DNA from: Nephrocerus scutellatus | Lineage: Eukaryota; Arthropoda; Insecta; Diptera; Pipunculidae | Direction: 5' to 3' | Assembly: GCA_947095585.1 (NCBI GenBank) | Contig: OX352761.1 | Location: forward strand, 63,068,882 to 63,132,881 | DNA: 64,000 nucleotides | In this document: positions 56,490 through 64,000 of the stretch, one piece after another | How positions within the stretch are numbered: position 1 is the stretch's first letter | How the letters are laid out: each line of letters opens with the position of its first letter | The notes under the pieces: model-generated | Database searches by the model: none | What the model was told of the DNA's origin: nothing | What the model saw: the letters and a program-made list of their open reading frames with translations, nothing else | Program-made: the position numbers and the translations under genes

Positions 56490-57984
56490 TGTAACGGAGT
56501 TTTCCCAGCCGGGGTAAACTCAGCGTGACCAGGGTTCTGAGGCAAGGGGTCTTTACAATAAATTTCTATTTTGGGACTTTTCGAAGTATTTTCTTTATTT
56601 CTAAATTTCTTATAACCTATAATTTAATCCTGGGCGATGCGTCATACTTTGACGAGCGTAAATCCGGAGCGGTGCGTTAGCCTTTGGCTAGTCTATATCC
56701 TGAGCGATGCGTTAGCCCTTGACGAGCCTAACTCCTGAGCGATGCGTTAGCCTTTGACCGTCGAGACTTCTGAGCGGTGTGTAGGCGTGAGACAGTTGAG
56801 ACTCCTGAGCGACGAAGTGACGCGAGTGACGTGAGAGCTTCGCTAAAGTGACGTGGGTACTGCCTTGACGAAGTGACGTGAATGGTGACGAGCCTTGACG
56901 TTAGTGGCGACGAGCGACGAAGTGACGTGAGCGACGTAAGTGACGAGAATGGTGACGAGCCTTGACGGTAGTGGCGACGAGCGACGAAGTGACGTGAGCG
57001 ACGTAAGTGACGACGGGCCTTGACTGAGTGACGACGAGAGCCTCGACGTGAGGACGTGAGTATGCGAGAGCTTTGATGCACTGTCGTGGGTAACGTGCGT
57101 AATGCAAAGGCTTTGATGAACTGTCGTGCGTAACGTGAGTCTTGACGTGAGGACAGTAGCGAATGCAGGGAGAGTCGTCAGCAGCGATATGCTGGATGTA
57201 CCGGCGCAACAACCCGTAGGGAATCCACACAGCGATGTTGCGTCGTACGAATGACGGAAGCAGAGAAAAACGTCGGCAGCGTTATGCTGGATGTACCGGC
57301 GTAACAACCCGTAGGGAATCCACACAGCGAAGTTACGTCGTACGAATGACGGTAGCGGAGGAAGACGTCGACAGCGATATGCTGGATGTACCGGCGCAAC
57401 AACCCGTAGGGAATCCACACAGCGATGTTGCGTCGTACGAATGACGGAAGCAGAGAAAAACGTCGGCAGCGTTATGCTGGATGTACCGGCGTAACAACCC
57501 GTAGGGAATCCACACAGCGAAGTTACGTCGTACGAATGACGGTAGCGGAGGAAGACGTCGACAGCGATATGCTGGATGTACCGGCACAACAACCCGTAGG
57601 GAATACCACACAGCGATGTTGCGTCGTTCGAATGACGGAAGCAGAGAAAAACGTCGGCAGCGTTAGTCAGTGAAATTAAGCGAAATAATTTTATTTATAA
57701 TGACTTACCACCACGTGATCCGAACAGCACAAAAGAAGACTAAGCGTAAGAGAGCGACTGACTGCATGCTCGCCCTTTTATACCTTTTTGCGCAGCAAAA
57801 ATTCTAAACAGCGTGCTGCGCTGTGATTGGTCAATCCGGTGGCGTGATGCTGTTTTGGCTGTTTTGTTTTCATGTGCGTTTGGTGGTTGCACTGCGTGGG
57901 TACAGGGTGCACCCGAATTTGGTAAAAAGTATATTGCATGTTTTGTGTGAACAAAATTCGGCCACAAGAATTTTGTTTCTCACA
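56490..57984 (-). repeat. 3' LTR of family A element
   Basis: It holds a GAGCGATGCGTTAGCC-type array (56630-56760), a GACGAAGTGACGTGAGCGACG-type array (56810-57060, not in the other LTR) and five 95-bp units (57175-57665). The promoter region near 57770 carries TATAAAAG on the minus strand. Confidence 0.9.
57175..57665. repeat. 95-bp minisatellite, about five units
   Basis: The unit contains ATGCTGGATGTACCGGCG, CAACCCGTAGGGAATCC and ACGTCGTACGAATGACGG. Units alternate between two variants, so the higher-order period is 190 bp. All six frames stay open for long stretches, which is a repeat effect. Confidence 0.93.
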
Positions 57985-57996
57985 CTCCCCCGTTAC
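57985..57996 (-). other. Polypurine tract of family A
   Basis: On the minus strand GTAACGGGGGAG lies directly against the TG of the 3' LTR. Confidence 0.7.
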
Positions 57997-58019
57997 TTCG
58001 GCGAAAAACTTGTGCTTCC

Positions 58020-60374
58020 CTAACTAGTTTTAATAGCGGGGAGTCTACTTTCGTAGTCCCAGTTTACATTGTTGCGTCTGCTGCTGGTACTACCTCTGTC
58101 GCCAATGCTTATGCTGACTCCGCTGCTTCTATTGGATTCGCTGCTGCTGTCGACTTTATTGTTTCTGTGCCTGTTGCTATTGTTGTTCGTTTGATGCGTT
58201 GAGTTCTGATGCTGTGCTCGTTGTTGTATAATTCTTCTAGTGCACTCCGTTGTTCTCCAGATTAACTGGCATTGCCTTTGCTGTTTCTGTGGTTGTTGTT
58301 GGACAAATTTTGCGGCTGCGTTCTGTTGTTGTACCTGTAGTTGTTGTTGTACAATTTTTGCTGCTGCGCTCTGTTGTTGTGCCTGTAGTTGTTGTTGTCG
58401 AAGTTTTAAATTTAGATTTTTGTTGCTGCGTTCGTTGTTGTGTTGATGCGCTAACTTTCGAATGCTGCGCCGTCGCCGCTGCGTTTTAATTACTGCGCTC
58501 TTTGTGGCCGCACTCGTTGTGGCTTCACCTTTTAAATTTTGGCTTTTGCTGTTGCACACGCTGTTGTGATCGTTTCGCTGCCTATGTTGGGTTTGTGGTT
58601 GGGTTACTGCTGTCGACTTCTTGCTGTGCTGGCTCTTGGGGGGTCTGTGGCAAGTTCTGATGGGAGTCGTCACTGGAGTTGGTTCAATCGGAGCTGGTAA
58701 CACTTGTATCACGCCAACTGTAGTACAGTGCTGCTTTGGAAAGAGGTGACTTTCATCAACTCTTGCGCTCGTGATAACTTTAGAGGACGTTGTCGGCTGC
58801 TGCGTCTTTGGTAGTTGTGGCTGCATTGGTTTTCGGAGTTTGTTGCAAGTCGGACATTTAATCGGTCTTGCTGGTTCAGTTTGGAGTGATAGGTACTCAC
58901 CTCCGAAGCTTAAAGTGGCTCGCGACCTTGCAAGGAAGTCCATACCCAGTGTGAGGTCCTCAACGGCGGTCGGTAGTACCAGCAGGCGCAGTGCACACGA
59001 TGACACCCCAAAACGAACGTTGACATTCAACCCTTCGCGGACTGTTGTCCGACTCCCGTTGGCCATTTGAATTGGGATGTTCACGGGAATGGGGTTGCCT
59101 AAATTTCGAAGACTATCGGCCAAACGTTCGCTAACAAAACTACGGGATGCGCCGGTATCAATGGTGGCTTGGAGGGATTCGCGGCCTATCATGATGCGGG
59201 CAAGAATTCGCTGTCGGTCCTGGATCAGAGCTGCCCTTTTGTTGAACTGGACAGAATGACGCTGCTCAACGTGTGAAGTAAGTTGACGGCAGCAGTCTAT
59301 TGTTCTGATTCCTCGTTGGCCACAATCCCAACAGAACATCAATTGTTGTTTTTGACAACTTCGCCAGGTGTGCCCGTCTTGGCCGCAGCGTCGGCATGCC
59401 GTTCGAACGTTAATGCGCTCCTCCTGACTCTCTGTGACCAGAAGGTTCCTCTCCATCTGTTGGGGTCTAGGTGTCTGTCTGATTTGTTCTGGCGCGCCGG
59501 CTATATCCTCCAGATCTTCTGCTAATCCAATCAGATCCTGTAAGTCCTGGAAGTCCCTCCTACGGATGTACAGCTGGTACTCTCTGCGGCAGTTCCTGAA
59601 GATCCGGTCGGTCTGCTGTGCCCTTGTATAGTTGGCATGTCGCATGAGGTTCTGCATGGTTATGACATAGTCCTTAAAGGGCTCTCCAGCTCTCTGATGG
59701 CGCTGTCGGATCTCATCATCCAGTTGCTCCATGTATCTGGCTGGCAAGAAGAACCTCAGGAAGTCCTTCTTAAATGCATCCCAGTTCGACCACCGCTGGT
59801 TATTATTTCGAAACCACAACAGAGCTCGGTCTCGCAATAATTCCGGCATAGTTTTTGCCAGGAGGTCCTTGTCAAGGGAGTAGGCATCGGCCAGCTCCTC
59901 CAGCCGTTCGACAAAAGCGATGGGGTCTTTCCCACCGTCATACTTCACCGACCACTTCCGTACTGTGTCTATAACTACTGGGTATGATGCCGCAGATGTC
60001 CCCTTCGCTTGATGGGGCGGCATTGCGACCTGCGGTTCCCACGACCTTATGTTGCTGGCTACGGTTTCCTTATTGTCATGGGCCGGTGTTGTAACGTGTG
60101 GTGTCAGAGCGATCGCAACGGTGGTCTTCCTTTCCTTTTGTATGTCGACTGGTGTTAGGATCACCGGCGGTGATGGTGATGTGCCGCGTCGGTGCTACGC
60201 TTCCAGTTCGGCCAGCCGAACCTCATCTTCCGACGTTACGTCATGTCCCGAGATGTGGGTTATGAATCGCTTCCTCAACTCTTCCACTCCACCGGAATTG
60301 TTCAACTTAAATTCGGCCATGTAGGTCTGCAGCTCCTCCTTTGAGAGGGTGTATACCCAGCTTGTCTTGACCAT
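58020..60374 (-). pseudogene. Family A Gag-protease polyprotein with one nonsense codon
   Basis: The start is ATG at 60374 (MVKTSWVYTLSKEELQTYM). A TAG at 60195-60197 stands where the related family B gene has AAG (Lys). After it the frame is open for 714 codons to 58020. Capsid: PIAFVERLEELADAYSLD, ELLRDRALLWFRNNNQRW and MQNLMRHANYTRAQQTDRIF. Zinc knuckle: CRRCGQDGHTWRSC is complete, but in the second (CWDCGQRGIRTIDC) the His is replaced. Retropepsin: ATIDTGASRSFV and LTLGMDFLARS. A CPTC motif and a long Gln/Ala/Asn/Ser-rich tail (about residues 560-690) follow where RT would normally start. It would assemble particles and process Gag. Confidence 0.88.
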
Positions 60375-60434
60375 CTTGGCCTTTCCTTTTCACGTTTTTC
60401 TTCGTTCGGAGGTAATATTTCTTTTGCTAAGAAA

Positions 60435-60452
60435 GTCCCTGCTCGGGCGCCA
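60435..60452 (-). other. Primer binding site of family A
   Basis: TGGCGCCCGAGCAGGGAC on the minus strand, two bases inside the 5' LTR end. It is the same as at 24947 and 63069. Confidence 0.85.
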
Positions 60453-60896
60453 ATTGTAACGGAGTTTTCCCAGCCGGGGTAAACTCAGCGTGACCAGGGT
60501 TCTGAGGCTATTTTGGGACTTTTCGAAGTATTTTCTTTATTTCTAAATTTCTTATAACCTATAATTTAATCCTGAGCGATGCGTCATACTTTGACGAGCG
60601 TAAATCCGGAGCGGTGCGTTAGCCTTTGGCTAGTCTAAATCCTGAGCGATGCGTTAGACCTTGACGAGCCTAACTCCTGAGCGATGCGTTAGCCTTTGAT
60701 CGTCGAGACTTCTGAGCGGTGTGTAGGCTCGAGACAGTTGAGACTCCTGAGCGACGAAGTGACGCGAGTGACGTGAATGAGTATGCGAGAGCTTTGATGC
60801 ACTGTCGTGGGTAACGTGCGTAATGCAAAGGCTTTGATGAACTGTCGTGCGTAACGTGAGTCTTGACGTGAGGACAGTAGCGAATGCAGGGAGAGT

Positions 60897-61859
60897 CGTC
60901 AGCAGCGATATGCTGGATGTACCGGCGCAACAACCCGTAGGGAATCCACACAGCGATGTTGCGTCGTACGAATGACGGAAGCAGAGAAAAACGTCGGCAG
61001 CGTTATGCTGGATTTACCGGCGTAACAACCCGTAGGGAATCCACACAGCGAAGTTACGTCGTACGAATGACGGTAGCGGAGGAAGACGTCGACAGCGATA
61101 TGCTGGATGTACCGGCGCAACAACCCGTAGGGAATCCACACAGCGATGTTGCGTCGTATGAATGACGGAAGCAGAGAAAAACGTCGGCAGCGTTATGCTG
61201 GATGTACCGGCGAAACAACCCGTAGGGAATCCACACAGCGAAGTTACGTCGTACGAATGACGGTAGCGGAGGAAGACGTCGACAGCGATATGCTGGATGT
61301 ACCGGCGCAACAACCCGTAGGGAATCCACACAGCGATGTTGCGTCGTACGAATGACGGAAGCAGAGAAAAACGTCGGCAGCGTTATGCTGGATGTACCGG
61401 CGCAACAACCCGTAGGGAATCCACACAGCGAAGTTACGTCGTACGAATGACGGTAGCGGAGGAAGACGTCGACAACGATATGCTGGATGTACCGGCGCAA
61501 CAACCCGTAGGGAATCCACACAGCGATGTTACGTCGTACGAATGACGGAAGCAGAGAAAAACGTCGACAGCGATATGCTGGATGTACCGGCGTAACAACC
61601 GGTAGGGAATCCACACAGCGATGTTACGTCGTACGAATGACGGAAGCAGAGGAAAACGTCGGCAGCGATATGCTGGATGTACCGGCGCAACAACCCGTAG
61701 GGAATCCACACAGCGATGTTGCGTCGTACGAATGACGGAAGCAGAGGAAGACGTCGGCAGCGAAATGCTGGATGTACCGGCGCAACAACCCGTAGGGAAT
61801 CCACAAAGCGAAGTTGCGTCGTATGGATGACGTAAGCAGAGAAAAACGTCGGCAGCGTT
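60897..61859. repeat. 95-bp minisatellite, about ten units
   Basis: Same unit as 57175-57665. Alternating variants hold up to about 61520, and then a more uniform variant takes over, so the array grew by more than one event. Confidence 0.93.
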
Positions 61860-61944
61860 AGTCAGTGAAATTAAGCGAAATAATTTTATTTATAATGACT
61901 TACCACCACGTGATCCGAACAGCACAAAAGAAGACTAAGCGTAA

Positions 61945-61980
61945 GAGAACGACTGACTGCATGCTCTCCCATTTATACCT
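61945..61980 (-). promoter_or_regulatory. LTR promoter of family A
   Basis: On the minus strand GGTATAAAT (61971-61979) is followed by ATGCAGTCAGTCG near 61950-61962, an initiator-like TCAGT about 20-30 bp on. In the 3' LTR the equivalent is GGTATAAAAGG near 57773. The 95-bp arrays lie downstream, before AATAAA signals near 56590 and 60535, so they are transcribed. Confidence 0.6.
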
Positions 61981-62233
61981 TTTTGCGCAGCAAAAATTCT
62001 AAATAGCGTGCTGTGATTGGTCAATCCGGTGGCGTGATGCTGTTTTGTTTTCATATGCGTTTGGTGGTTGCACTGCGTGGGTACAGGGTGCACCCGAATT
62101 TGGTAAAAAGTATATTGCATGTTTTGTGTGAACAAAATTCGGCCACAAGAATTTTGTTCCTCACAACACTATCGACGATCTAGCAGATTTCCTCATCGTT
62201 GCATCAACGGGATTTTTACACTCGATGGAGGAC

Positions 62234-62275
62234 TATAAAAGGCCAAGAATTCACACAGTCTTCCTTCTTTTCCTA
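62234..62275 (+). promoter_or_regulatory. LTR promoter of family B
   Basis: TATAAAA at 62234-62240, with a CACAGTCTTCC initiator-like region about 25 bp downstream. An AATAAA at 62946-62951 would end the R region. Confidence 0.55.
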
Positions 62276-62310
62276 GTAATCCCTCCTCCCGGCAACAAGT
62301 CAAAGTGAAT

Positions 62311-62817
62311 GGTTTAAGAGTGAAGTCCTTGCCTTCACACCCACGCTTTGCGCTAGACATTATCCTTACGATTGAAGGCTCAAGAGTGAAGTCCTTGCCC
62401 ACACATCCACGCTTTACGCTAGACATTATCCTTACGATTGGAGGCTCAAGAGTGAAGTCCTTGCCCACACATCCACGCTTTACGCTAGACATTATCCTTA
62501 CGATTGGAGGCTCAAGAGTGAAGTCCTTGCCTTCACACCCACGCCTTACGCTAGACATTATCCTTACGATTGGAGGCTCAAGAGTGAAGTCCTTGCCTTA
62601 ACATCCACGCTTTACGCTAGACATTATCCTTACGATTGGAGGCTCAAGAGTGAAGTCCTTGCCCTCACATCCACGCTTTACGCTAGACATTATCCTTACG
62701 ATTGGAGGCTCAAGAGTGAAGTCCTTGGCCTCACATCCACGCTTTACGCTAGACATTACCCACACGATTGGAGGCTCAAGAGTGAAGTCCTTGCCTTCAC
62801 ATCCACGCTCTACGCGA
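62311..62817. repeat. 66-bp minisatellite, eight units
   Basis: Units begin GGCTCAAGAGTGAAGTCCTT at 62377, 62443, 62509, 62575, 62641, 62707 and 62773, with a first variant at 62311. The unit is 22 codons long, so both strands stay open. The last unit is partial. Confidence 0.95.
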
Positions 62818-63068
62818 GAACAAACTATCATCCCTCCTGGAGATACGTCGTTCTTCTTTAATCATAAGTAAAACTAACAGTAAAATAGTATATAGCTTTA
62901 AACAAATAATAATTTTAAGTGTACAGATTAAGCGAAGAGAAGAACAAATAAAAGACGATTGAATTCCATTCCCTAAGCAAACAAATTCTTTTTATTGTAA
63001 CGACCTTAGTATAGAAGGAACCCTGGTCGCACTGAGTTTTACGCCGGCTGGGAAAACCTCGTTACAAT

Positions 63069-63087
63069 TGGCGCCCGAGCAGGGACC
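63069..63087 (+). other. Primer binding site of family B
   Basis: TGGCGCCCGAGCAGGGACC, two bases after the LTR end at 63066. Confidence 0.85.
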
Positions 63088-63203
63088 CTGGAATTTGATA
63101 GCGAAAAGAAACTATACCAACAAAGAAATAACACAATTAGAAAACCACTTTGGTTAAGACCAGCTGGATTTATACACTGTCAAAAGAGGAGCTGAAGAGC
63201 TAT

Positions 63204-64000
63204 ATGAGCGAGTTCCGGATCGACAGCAACGGCGCAGTGGAAGAACTAAGGAAAAGGTTTTCCAGCTATGTTTCGGGACGAGACGTTACGTCCGAGGACG
63301 AGATACGCCTAAGTGAGCTTGAGGAGAAGCATAGACGCAGCCCGTCACCATTGCCCCTTATAACGTTGAACCCGTCTGAAGATACGGTACGCGACGATCC
63401 AAAGACAACCATCAGAGCAACATCTCCGACACCACAGGTGGTCCCAACGCGAAGCAGGACGGACACGACAATTATGTCGCACGCTCAGATAATGGACCAA
63501 GTGAGGAAGTGGTCGGTAAAGTACGATGGTGGTAAGGAGCCTCTACTGTTCATCGAAAGGCTAGGAGAACTTGTGGATGCCTACTGTTTAAACAGGGACC
63601 TCCTGCCTAGAACCATGCCGGAACTTCTCCGTGACCGTGCGTTATTATGGTTCCGCAACAACAACCAAAAATGGGAGACCTGGAACGCCTTCACGATAGA
63701 CTTTCTACAGTTCTTCCTACCCTCCAGGTACTGGGAAAATCTGGAAGACGAAATTCGTCAACGCCAGCAAAAGCCAAAGGAGCGCTTCAAGGATTTTGTA
63801 ATCATAATGCAGAACCTCATGAGGCACGCAAACTACACCGGTACACAACAGGTCGAAAGGATCTTCCGGAACTGTCGTCAAGAGTACCAGTACTATATCC
63901 GGAGGAAGGATTTTAGAGACCTCCACGAACTCATCGGCCTGGCAGAAGACTTTGAAGGCATCGCTGGAGCAGCAGAGCCTATCAAACCCTCGCCTCGACC
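63204..64000 (+). CDS. Family B Gag, partial, runs off the window
   Basis: Open from ATG 63204 (MSEFRIDSNGAVEELRKRF) to the last base, about 265 codons. It aligns from end to end with the family A Gag: SYVSGRDVTSEDEIRL, VRKWSVKYDGGKEPLL, ELLRDRALLWFRNNNQKWE, MQNLMRHANYTGTQQVERIF and IGLAEDFEGIAGAAEP. The alignment extends 18 codons upstream of this ATG (VKTSWIYTLSKEELKSY), but where family A has ATG this copy has TTG (63150-63152). So the usual start may be mutated and 63204 be a fallback. The gene forms capsids for an element that may continue into pol to the right. Confidence 0.85.
   Translation, partial: MSEFRIDSNGAVEELRKRFSSYVSGRDVTSEDEIRLSELEEKHRRSPSPLPLITLNPSEDTVRDDPKTTIRATSPTPQVVPTRSRTDTTIMSHAQIMDQVRKWSVKYDGGKEPLLFIERLGELVDAYCLNRDLLPRTMPELLRDRALLWFRNNNQKWETWNAFTIDFLQFFLPSRYWENLEDEIRQRQQKPKERFKDFVIIMQNLMRHANYTGTQQVERIFRNCRQEYQYYIRRKDFRDLHELIGLAEDFEGIAGAAEPIKPSPR

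Larger units (their letters stand above)
56490..62165 (-). mobile_element. LTR retrotransposon family A: complete LTR to LTR, codes only Gag and protease
   Basis: LTRs of 1495 bp (56490-57984) and 1711 bp (60455-62165) start TGTGAG and end GTTACA on the minus strand. The element is flanked by ACAC at 56486-56489 and 62166-62169. The internal region (57985-60454) is only 2.47 kb. It holds a primer site, one gag-protease gene and a polypurine tract, with no RT, RNase H or integrase. It therefore depends on another element for copying and integration. Confidence 0.9.
60455..62165 (-). repeat. 5' LTR of family A element
   Basis: Same ends as 56490-57984. It is 216 bp longer because it has about ten 95-bp units, although it lacks the GACGAAGTGACGTGAGC array of the 3' LTR. 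Confidence 0.92.
55544..64000 (+). mobile_element. LTR retrotransposon family B: 5' LTR (split) and gag, open to the right edge
   Basis: The LTR ends CTCGTTACA at 63066, followed by the primer site TGGCGCCCGAGCAGGGACC. It is interrupted by element A at 56490-62165. The same motif (AGCGGA-TTTCC-TAT...GCA-CAACGGGATC) appears at about 56271-56300 and 56352-56395 left of the insertion and again at 62176-62215 right of it, showing that both sides are one LTR. The start of the LTR lies somewhere in 55544-55700 and is not defined. 55810-56480 is CAACAA-rich and repetitive. Confidence 0.72.

Noticed and set aside
58240..58489. Cys/Val-rich ORFs on the plus strand
   Set aside because: They are the antisense of CAA/CAG-type Gln codons in the Gag-protease tail.
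56843..61830. Many long overlapping ORFs on both strands (up to about 250 codons)
   Set aside because: They fall in the 95-bp and related tandem arrays, repeat the same peptide and occur in several frames at once, so they come from base composition and unit length.
62193..62871. ORFs with a 22-residue repeat on both strands
   Set aside because: The 66-bp unit is a multiple of three, so open frames are automatic. They lie inside an LTR with no start context or other protein features.

Overview
This window looks like insect DNA, most probably from a fly with a large, repeat-rich genome. It is AT-rich. It holds one cellular gene fragment with GT-AG introns (a DNAJB12-type co-chaperone). Everything else recognisable is transposable element: RTE-like and other LINEs, gypsy-group LTR elements including an env-bearing errantivirus, Helitrons, mariner/pogo/Harbinger/hAT/Mutator-type DNA elements and a tRNA-derived SINE. 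Species cannot be named from the sequence. No rRNA, functional tRNA, CRISPR or bacterial feature was seen.

Layout. 1-2926: RTE-like LINE copy 1. 3480-5325: eroded LINE. 5583-7200: PIF/Harbinger transposase fragment plus an antisense MADF-like companion gene with a duplicated exon. 8144-12484: LINE with ORF1 intact and ORF2 broken by one frameshift. 13096-14534: pogo/Tigger-like transposase relic. 14560-14825 and 24568-24855: two copies of one SINE, the second with a perfect 14-bp target duplication inside an LTR relic. 16290-22856: LINE carrying a near-identical 1695-bp tandem duplication. 23704-27139: pieces of further LINEs, one split by an internally deleted mariner. 27535-28475: Helitron. 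28568-36350: antisense gypsy-type element shattered by at least five insertions (a Mutator-like foldback MITE, two copies of one repeat family, a second Helitron, a 23-bp-TIR MITE).

37325-48345: a second RTE copy (minus strand) cut open by a young, nearly complete errantivirus at 38518-47238. The errantivirus has LTRs that look identical apart from one 25-bp repeat unit, a 6-bp target duplication, gag, pol with a -1 frameshift site and one stop codon, and an intact env. 50626-51619: DNAJB12-like exons. 52364-54242: LTR plus gag relic. 54243-55543: another RTE fragment. 55544-64000: two related LTR families nested in each other. The inner one (56490-62165, minus strand, ACAC target duplication) is complete from LTR to LTR but encodes only Gag and protease. 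It sits inside the LTR of the outer one, whose own gag is open to the right edge.

How they fit together. The elements are stacked in time. Old LINE and gypsy relics were hit by DNA transposons, Helitrons and SINEs, and two LTR elements then inserted with recognisable target duplications. The most unusual signals are the Gag-protease-only element with a 95-bp minisatellite expanded to different lengths in its two LTRs, the 66-bp minisatellite in the related outer LTR, the recent 1695-bp duplication inside an already dead LINE, and RTE copies that share the same inactivating lesions.
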